DNA from: Mycobacterium asiaticum
GTDB taxonomy: Bacteria > Actinomycetota > Actinomycetes > Mycobacteriales > Mycobacteriaceae
Length of the DNA: 64,000 nucleotides
NCBI RefSeq assembly: GCF_001668675.1
Contig: NZ_LZKQ01000189.1
Location: forward strand, 22,655-86,654
Reading direction: 5' to 3'
The notes beneath the pieces were generated by a model that was given only the letters and a program-made list of their open reading frames with translations, was not told the origin of the DNA and searched no databases. Position numbers and translations under genes: made by a program. Below, piece by piece: positions 58,675-64,000 of this stretch. Position 1 is the stretch's first letter; every line of letters starts with the position of its first letter.

Positions 58675-61600
58675 TCAGGGCTGGCCGAAGAAGCCGGCCT
58701 GGTTGTCGCCCTGGTTGCCCACGCCGGAGCTGTTGTCGCCGGAGTTGCCGAAGCCGGAACTGAAGTCACCCGTGTTACCGACGCCAACGTTCGCGAAGCC
58801 GGAGTTATTGAAGCCGACATTCGCGATGCCCGAGTTGCTGAACCCCCTGTTGGATTGTCCGGTGTTGTTGAAGCCGACCAGTCCGGTGCCGTCGTTCAGG
58901 AAGCCTGAGGTGGCGACGAAGGGCAAACCATTGACGTTGGTGTTCTGAAAGCCCGAGACGAAATCGCCGGTGTTGTTGAAACCGGACACGTTGCTGCCGG
59001 TGTTGCCGAATCCTGATACGGTGCCGGGCTGATCGACGGAACTACCGATCGCGGTGTTGACGTCACCGCTGTTGAACAGGCCCGTGTTGAGGTCGCCGGC
59101 GTTGCCGAAACCCGTGTTGTACGAGCCCGAGTTGAACGAACCGGTGTTTCCGCCGAAACCGGTGGCACCGCCGGAATTGAAGTCGCCGGTGTTCTGATTG
59201 CCGGAGTTGCCCGAGCCGACGTTTTGGAAGCCTGCGTTCCACATGCCCGCGTTACCCGAGCCGGCATTGCCGAGTCCGACATTATTACTGCCACCATTGC
59301 CGAACCCGGTATTGGCGAAACCTGAGTTCCAGAAACCCGAGTTGACTGACCCTGCGTTGCCGAAGCCCGTATTGCCGTCACCGGAGTTGAAGAACCCGAA
59401 GTTGCCGTTCCCGGAGTTGAAGAACCCGATGTTGTTGTTGCCGGAGTTCCCGAAGCCGAGGTTTCCGCTGCCGGTATTCAGGACCCCGATGCCAATCTGA
59501 TTGTCACCGATGAGCCCGATGCCGATGTTGTTGTTGCCGAGGTTGCCGAACCCGAAGTTGGCGCTGCCGAGGTTGCCGAACCCGAAGTTGCTGCTGCCGA
59601 GGTTGCCACTTCCCACGTTGAAGGAGCCGAAATTCCCGCTACCGAGGTTGAAACTGCCGAAATTGCCGCCACCGAAATTTCCGTTACCGGCGCTGTTGCC
59701 GAAGCCGAAGTTGCCGGACCCCTGGTTGCCCCAGCCCAGGTTCAGATTGCCGATGTTTCCGCTGCCGAAGTTGGTGTGGCCGATATTGCCGCTGCCGAGG
59801 TTGTAGGACCCGAAGTTCCCGCTGCCCAGGTTCAGGTTGCCGAGGTTTCCGCCACCCAGGTTCACGTTGCCGAAGTTGCCGCTGCCGAGGTTAAAGTCAC
59901 CGAGGTTGCCGCCGCCGAAGTTCCATTGGCCCTGGTTACCCAGGCCGGTATTGATGTCGGGCAGCGCAAACACCGCACCCGGTGCTGCCAGCGCCGCGAA
60001 GGTTGGCGCCAACGGACCCAAGTCGAGCAGGAAGGCCGGAGCGCTGGCGCGGCCGAAGATCCCGGCTTGGTTGTCGCCTTCGTTGAACGCGCCGGCGCTT
60101 TGGTTCCCGGAGTTGCCGATTCCGGTGCTGAAATTGCCAGAGTTCGAGATGCCGGTGCTGAAGTCGCCGGTGTTGAACCAACCGACGCTCTGGCTGGCGT
60201 TACCGATGCCCACGGCGAAAACACCGGAGTTGCCGAAGCCGGTGGCGAACGATTCCGAGTTGTTGAATCCAGAGATTCCGCCGACGCCGAATATACCGTC
60301 GACATTTTGAAAACCAGAGGAGAAACTAGCGGAATTATTGAAACCGGAACTATCGGTGCCGGTGTTGCCGAAGCCGGAAGACGTGACACCGGATGGAGTG
60401 ATCGAGCTACCGAGCGCGGTGTTCAGATCTCCGGAGTTGAGCAGACCGGTATTGGTGTCGCCAGCGTTTCCGTAGCCCGTGTTGACGGAGCCGGCGTTTG
60501 AGAGTCCGGTGTTGAAGTCGCCGGAGTTCGCCCAGCCGGTGTTGAGGCTCCCGCTGTTTCCCGAACCCGTGTTGTTAGAGCCGGAATTACCGGAGCCCAT
60601 ATTGTTGGAACCCGCGTTACCGAGCCCGAAATCGTTGAACCCCGAGTTTCCGACACCCATTCCCAAGTTGCCCGCATTCCAGAAGCCGGTGTTGGTTGCG
60701 CCCGAATTACTGAAGCCGAAATTTCCGTTACCCGAGTTGAAGACTCCGAAGTTGCCGTCACCGGAGTTGAAGAAGCCGACGTTGTTGTTCCCCGAATTAC
60801 CAAAGCCGAGGTTGCCCACCCCTGAGTTGAGTGCCCCGATCCCCACCTGATTGTCACCGGTGAGACCGAAGCCGATGTTGTTGTTGCCGTTGTTCCCGAA
60901 CCCGAAGTTGAGATTGCCGTTGTTGCCGAAGCCGATGTTGTTGGAACCGAGGTTGCCGCTGCCCAAGTTGAAGCTGCCGAAGTTCCCCGAGCCGTAATTG
61001 GTGCTGCCGTTATTGCCGCCACCGAAGTTGCCGCTGCCCAAGTTGCCGAAGCCGAAGTTGCCGTTGCCGTCGTTACCGAAGCCGAAGTTCAAGCGACCGA
61101 GGTTACCCAGACCAAAATTGGTGAAGCCCGTATTCCCGAAGCCCAGGTTGTAGGACCCGAAATTGCCGCTGCCGAAGTTGAGGTTGCCGGTATTACCGCC
61201 ACCGAAATTCACGTTGCCGAAGTTGCCGCTGCCGAGGTTGTAGTCACCGAGGTTGCCTCCGCCCAGGTTCCAGATTCCGCTGTTCCCCAGACCGGTGTTG
61301 ATGCCGGGGAGCACGGAAGCTGCCACGGCAGCGGCCGGAGCGGCAAGCGCCGCGACCTGACTCAAGCCCGGCAGACCCGCCAACGTCGTCCCCCACGACG
61401 ACAAAGCCGCCACCGCGGCGGACGCCCCACCGTGGTAACCCACCAGCGCCGCGACGTCGGCGGCCCAGAACTCCTCGTAGAGGGCTTCGGCCGCCGCGAT
61501 TGCCGGCGCGTTCTGACCGAACAAATTCGATAACACCAACTGCACGAACGCATTTCGATTCGCGGCCACCGCCACCGGGTGCACCGTCGCTGCCCGCGCC

Positions 61601-61896
61601 GCCTCGAACAACCCCGCCACCGCGTTGGCCGACCCCGATGCCGTGGCGGCTCGAGCCGCTGCCGCGCTCAACCATGCCGCATAGGGTGCGGCGGCCGCCG
61701 CCATCGCCTCGGCGGCAGCGCCCTGCCAAGCCTGTCCCGCCAACCCCGACGTCAACGCCGTGAACGACTGAGCGGCGGACGCCAACTCCTCGGCCAAACC
61801 GTCCCATGCCGCCGCGGCCGCCAGCATCGGTCCTGAACCGGCTCCGGCAAACATACGCAAGGAATTGATCTCGGGCGGCAGTCCGAAGAAACTCAT
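58675..61896 (-). CDS. PPE-MPTR family protein (PPE53-like position)
   Basis: This 1073-residue protein has a PPE domain (about residues 1-180: [56 protein letters not shown]) followed by a long Asn/Gly repeat region made of NxGxGN-type pentapeptides. The repeats form two similar halves, beginning near residues 195 and 645 with [10 protein letters not shown] and [10 protein letters not shown], separated by a short non-repeat Ala/Pro/Leu segment. MPTR proteins are exported by type VII (ESX-5) secretion in slow growers. GGAAGGGGATGG precedes the ATG. It occupies the Rv3159c place beside nuoN. Confidence 0.93.
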   Translation of the reverse strand: MSFFGLPPEINSLRMFAGAGSGPMLAAAAAWDGLAEELASAAQSFTALTSGLAGQAWQGAAAEAMAAAAAPYAAWLSAAAARAATASGSANAVAGLFEAARAATVHPVAVAANRNAFVQLVLSNLFGQNAPAIAAAEALYEEFWAADVAALVGYHGGASAAVAALSSWGTTLAGLPGLSQVAALAAPAAAVAASVLPGINTGLGNSGIWNLGGGNLGDYNLGSGNFGNVNFGGGNTGNLNFGSGNFGSYNLGFGNTGFTNFGLGNLGRLNFGFGNDGNGNFGFGNLGSGNFGGGNNGSTNYGSGNFGSFNLGSGNLGSNNIGFGNNGNLNFGFGNNGNNNIGFGLTGDNQVGIGALNSGVGNLGFGNSGNNNVGFFNSGDGNFGVFNSGNGNFGFSNSGATNTGFWNAGNLGMGVGNSGFNDFGLGNAGSNNMGSGNSGSNNTGSGNSGSLNTGWANSGDFNTGLSNAGSVNTGYGNAGDTNTGLLNSGDLNTALGSSITPSGVTSSGFGNTGTDSSGFNNSASFSSGFQNVDGIFGVGGISGFNNSESFATGFGNSGVFAVGIGNASQSVGWFNTGDFSTGISNSGNFSTGIGNSGNQSAGAFNEGDNQAGIFGRASAPAFLLDLGPLAPTFAALAAPGAVFALPDINTGLGNQGQWNFGGGNLGDFNLGSGNFGNVNLGGGNLGNLNLGSGNFGSYNLGSGNIGHTNFGSGNIGNLNLGWGNQGSGNFGFGNSAGNGNFGGGNFGSFNLGSGNFGSFNVGSGNLGSSNFGFGNLGSANFGFGNLGNNNIGIGLIGDNQIGIGVLNTGSGNLGFGNSGNNNIGFFNSGNGNFGFFNSGDGNTGFGNAGSVNSGFWNSGFANTGFGNGGSNNVGLGNAGSGNAGMWNAGFQNVGSGNSGNQNTGDFNSGGATGFGGNTGSFNSGSYNTGFGNAGDLNTGLFNSGDVNTAIGSSVDQPGTVSGFGNTGSNVSGFNNTGDFVSGFQNTNVNGLPFVATSGFLNDGTGLVGFNNTGQSNRGFSNSGIANVGFNNSGFANVGVGNTGDFSSGFGNSGDNSSGVGNQGDNQAGFFGQP

Positions 61897-62048
61897 TTGG
61901 CCATCCCCTTCCGGCGAGTGGCTCCAGGCCCGCCGATGAAGGGCCCCCGCAAACCCACCTCAGGCGGCACTGTAGGACGTCTGACGCCTGATTTCTGGCG
62001 AATGAGTCAAACTGATGTGAAGTTGCTAATTCCTCATCGCGACGAATT

Positions 62049-62492
62049 TCAATTCAGGAACGGGCGGGTGGTGAGCGCATAAATCGCCAATACCCCGAGT
62101 GGCGCAATCAACGGTAACCATGGCACCTGCAGCGGAAACGACGTCGCGACCAGCCCGGCGGCCGTGAAACCAACGGCGCCAATGATTGTCGGCCAGGTTC
62201 CCGCCTCGACGATGCTCACGGCATGTCGAGCGACGAGGTATGCAGCCGCAAACAGGCCCGACAGTGCGGCAGTCGCCTGCGAAGGTTCCGACAGCAGAAT
62301 CACGACCACCGACAACAACACGGCAATCGTCGCGCCGGGTCGGAATGTCGTCGCGGCTCCCACCGCAAGTACCGCGGCGCCGGCAACCGCCAAAACCGCG
62401 CCGTGCGATCCGATCGCGGCCGTCCCGACCATGAGCAAGCCGAGCATCGCCGCCAAGATGCTGTTACTTGCTTTGGCAAACATCTCAGCCAC
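62049..62492 (-). CDS. Polytopic membrane protein of the moxR-DUF58 operon (Rv3162c-like)
   Basis: The 147-residue product is highly hydrophobic with about five short helices and no recognised catalytic motif. GTG 62492 overlaps the DUF58 gene stop by eight bases; ATG 62483 is the alternative and would remove three residues. Together with the MoxR ATPase and the DUF58 protein it forms a conserved three-gene set whose role may be assembly of a membrane or metal-dependent complex. The function is unknown. Confidence 0.72.
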   Translation of the reverse strand: MAEMFAKASNSILAAMLGLLMVGTAAIGSHGAVLAVAGAAVLAVGAATTFRPGATIAVLLSVVVILLSEPSQATAALSGLFAAAYLVARHAVSIVEAGTWPTIIGAVGFTAAGLVATSFPLQVPWLPLIAPLGVLAIYALTTRPFLN

Positions 62493-63744
62493 CGCCCCGC
62501 AACTGGCCCCGCACCCGACGGCGGCGATCGGGCAATGCCCCCATCGCCTGCTCGAGCGAGCGCTCCGATGGCCAAGCCAGCACGTCCACGCCGATGCTGG
62601 TCATGTCTCGGTACATCGCGGAGCGCTGCAGCGCCCACATCCGGCCCACCAGCGGGTCGTGTTCGTCCTCAAACGGCGAAGTGTCCAGCACGTCGACCGC
62701 GACCACGACATGGCCGCGTTTGCGTAAGTCAATGAGCGCCAACGCGAATTCGGTATCGAGCAGCGTCGAGAAGGCGATGACGATCGCCCCCGCCGGGACC
62801 GCGGCCCGCGGCGCGAGTGTTCCGGTGGCTTTCTCGTACCCTTCGCCCGCCCCCAGCACGGTGTCCAGCACGCGGTAGAACTGGCGCTGGCCGATATCGG
62901 CGCCCAGCCAGCGCGGCCGGCTGCCGCCCAATGCGACGATCCCGGCGCGGTCACCGTTGCGCAGCGCGGTCTGCACCACCTGCGCGGCCCCGCGCACCAC
63001 GCGTTCGGTGGCCTGGGTCGCCGGCCCCGCGGGCTGTCGATAGGAGTCGATCAGCACCACCACGTCGGCGGCCCGGTCGGTCAGTCGCTGCGTCACGTGC
63101 AACCGGCCGCGGCGCGCACTGACCGCCCAATTCACCGCGCGCAGTTGGTCGCCGGGGATGTACGGACGGATGTCGGCGTATTCGACGCCGGGACCCACGT
63201 GCCGGGTGAGGTGCGCGCCCAACCGGTCGAGTAACTCGGTCCGTGGAATCGACGTCGCTTGCGGGGGTGTGAGCGGAAATACGATTACGTCGGCGGTGTC
63301 AACGGTGCCGGTGCCCCGTACCAGGCCGCCGCGCGCGAGGACGTCGACGCGCATTCGGATGGGATAGCGTCCCCACCTGTTGGCCACGGCGGCAACCGTT
63401 TTCGCGTGCCTACTTGGCGACTCCAGCACCTCCACTTCCATGCCGCCGACCGATGACACGGTCAGATCCATGGCGTCGGACTCCGTGGTGGCCCACACCG
63501 ATATCCGTGCTTGCTCGTCTTCGAAGCAGCGCTGTGAATCCGGCTCGGCATGCACCTGAACGGTGGGGACAGGTAGCTGCCAGTTCAGAGAGCACAGCAC
63601 ACCGAGCAGCGGGGCCGCGAAGGCGATCAGCTGCCAACGTCCACCGACGACCGCAGCCACCAGCGCGACCGCGGCACAGGTGGCGATCGACAACGTCAAT
63701 TGTGATGCTCGCCAACGAAACTCGACGTCGCGAGTTTGGATCAT
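62485..63744 (-). CDS. DUF58 domain protein (Rv3163c-like)
   Basis: The 419-residue protein has two N-terminal membrane helices (about 15-55), a beta-rich middle region and the DUF58 block VEYADIRPYIPGDQLRAVNWAVSARRGRLHV, followed by a von Willebrand A-like segment beginning DVVVLIDSYRQP. DUF58 proteins are regular partners of MoxR AAA ATPases. The ATG at 63744 overlaps the moxR stop (ATGA, 63741-63744), so the two are co-translated. The frame continues 30 codons upstream but only inside moxR. Confidence 0.9.
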   Translation of the reverse strand: MIQTRDVEFRWRASQLTLSIATCAAVALVAAVVGGRWQLIAFAAPLLGVLCSLNWQLPVPTVQVHAEPDSQRCFEDEQARISVWATTESDAMDLTVSSVGGMEVEVLESPSRHAKTVAAVANRWGRYPIRMRVDVLARGGLVRGTGTVDTADVIVFPLTPPQATSIPRTELLDRLGAHLTRHVGPGVEYADIRPYIPGDQLRAVNWAVSARRGRLHVTQRLTDRAADVVVLIDSYRQPAGPATQATERVVRGAAQVVQTALRNGDRAGIVALGGSRPRWLGADIGQRQFYRVLDTVLGAGEGYEKATGTLAPRAAVPAGAIVIAFSTLLDTEFALALIDLRKRGHVVVAVDVLDTSPFEDEHDPLVGRMWALQRSAMYRDMTSIGVDVLAWPSERSLEQAMGALPDRRRRVRGQLRGGG

Positions 63745-64000
63745 GCCGAGCTGTTCTTCTCGTTGGCGCGGGGCACGGGCAAGCGCCGCAACAGTTCCCC
63801 GACCACGTCCGCGCCCTGGATCTTGCGGACCCACATCTCCGGTCGCAGCGTGATCCGGTGCGCGACCGCAGGGGTGGCGAGCGCCTTGACGTCTTCCGGG
63901 ATCACATAGTCGCGGCCGAGCAACAGGGCGCGGGCACGGGCGAGCTGAACCAGATCGAGCTCGGCTCGTGGGCTGGCGCCGACGGCGACCTGGGGATGGT
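63741..64000 (-). CDS. MoxR-family AAA ATPase, C-terminal part (MoxR3-like), partial
   Basis: Only about 85 C-terminal residues lie inside the window; the gene continues past base 64000. The visible part shows the MoxR lid domain: VAVGASPRAELDLVQLARAR, LLLGRDYVIPEDVKAL, then HRITLRPE. MoxR proteins are chaperone-like ATPases acting with DUF58 proteins, which matches the next gene. The position agrees with moxR3 (Rv3164c) of M. tuberculosis, but the ATPase core is not visible. Confidence 0.85.
   Translation of the reverse strand, partial: HPQVAVGASPRAELDLVQLARARALLLGRDYVIPEDVKALATPAVAHRITLRPEMWVRKIQGADVVGELLRRLPVPRANEKNSSA

Noticed and set aside
58675..61896. CRISPR-like regular repeats
   Set aside because: The periodic units are 15-base coding repeats for Asn-Gly pentapeptides in frame with a PPE protein. 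There are no constant repeats with unique spacers and no cas genes.

Overview
The window is high-GC actinobacterial DNA from a slow-growing Mycobacterium. The evidence is a mycobacterial-type tmRNA, the ftsE-ftsX-smpB block, fprA and agpS, the DosR/DosS hypoxia and nitric-oxide locus, a complete nuoA-nuoN operon, and two PPE genes. One PPE gene carries long MPTR (Asn-Gly pentapeptide) repeats, which are typical of slow growers. Gene order largely follows the Rv3098c-Rv3164c part of the M. tuberculosis chromosome as I remember it, but whole blocks differ, so this is probably a non-tuberculous species. I cannot name the species from sequence alone.

Layout. 1-8.8 kb is housekeeping: the end of an SDR/epimerase gene, FKBP, a DUF1295 membrane reductase, tmRNA (ssrA), a ferritin-like protein, then a leftward operon prfB-mscS-(Pro-rich)-ftsE-ftsX-smpB-(mycothiol-type). 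8.9-14.5 kb holds fprA, agpS and an acyl-CoA dehydrogenase pair. 14.5-26 kb is a dormancy and nitric-oxide island: Acg-type nitroreductases, a split-barrel flavoprotein, tgs1 coupled to a group III truncated haemoglobin, devS-devR-USP, and, divergent from the USP-devR-devS operon, a quinol nitric oxide reductase followed by a membrane zinc-ribbon protein and a slipin. I see DosR-box-like sites in front of three of these transcription units. 26-32.5 kb has hisN, fadE24-fadE23 (preceded by a perfect 22-nt palindrome), a GNAT enzyme, an aldo/keto reductase and fadB4. 32.6-41.2 kb is an accessory catabolic operon of ten tightly packed genes (homogentisate-dioxygenase-like, hydrolase, class III CoA transferase, HMG-CoA-lyase-like, TetR, acyl-CoA dehydrogenase, kinase-like, DUF6285, NTF2-like, YceI). 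41.2-58.7 kb has a receiver-domain protein, a PPE gene and the 14-gene nuo operon. 58.7-64 kb has the MPTR PPE gene, then a leftward moxR-DUF58-membrane-protein operon that runs off the window end.

How the parts work together. DosS is a haem sensor of NO, CO and O2, and DosR is its partner. Here the regulator operon is transcribed back-to-back with an NO reductase, and the shared spacer carries DosR-type sites. tgs1, the classic DosR lipid-storage gene, is translationally coupled to a truncated haemoglobin. The cell therefore appears to sense NO, store triacylglycerol and remove the NO from one locus. This coupling, plus the zinc-ribbon/slipin pair behind norB and the catabolic operon at 32.6-41.2 kb, are the most novel parts. 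Everything here comes from reading the sequence and recalled family knowledge; no search was run.
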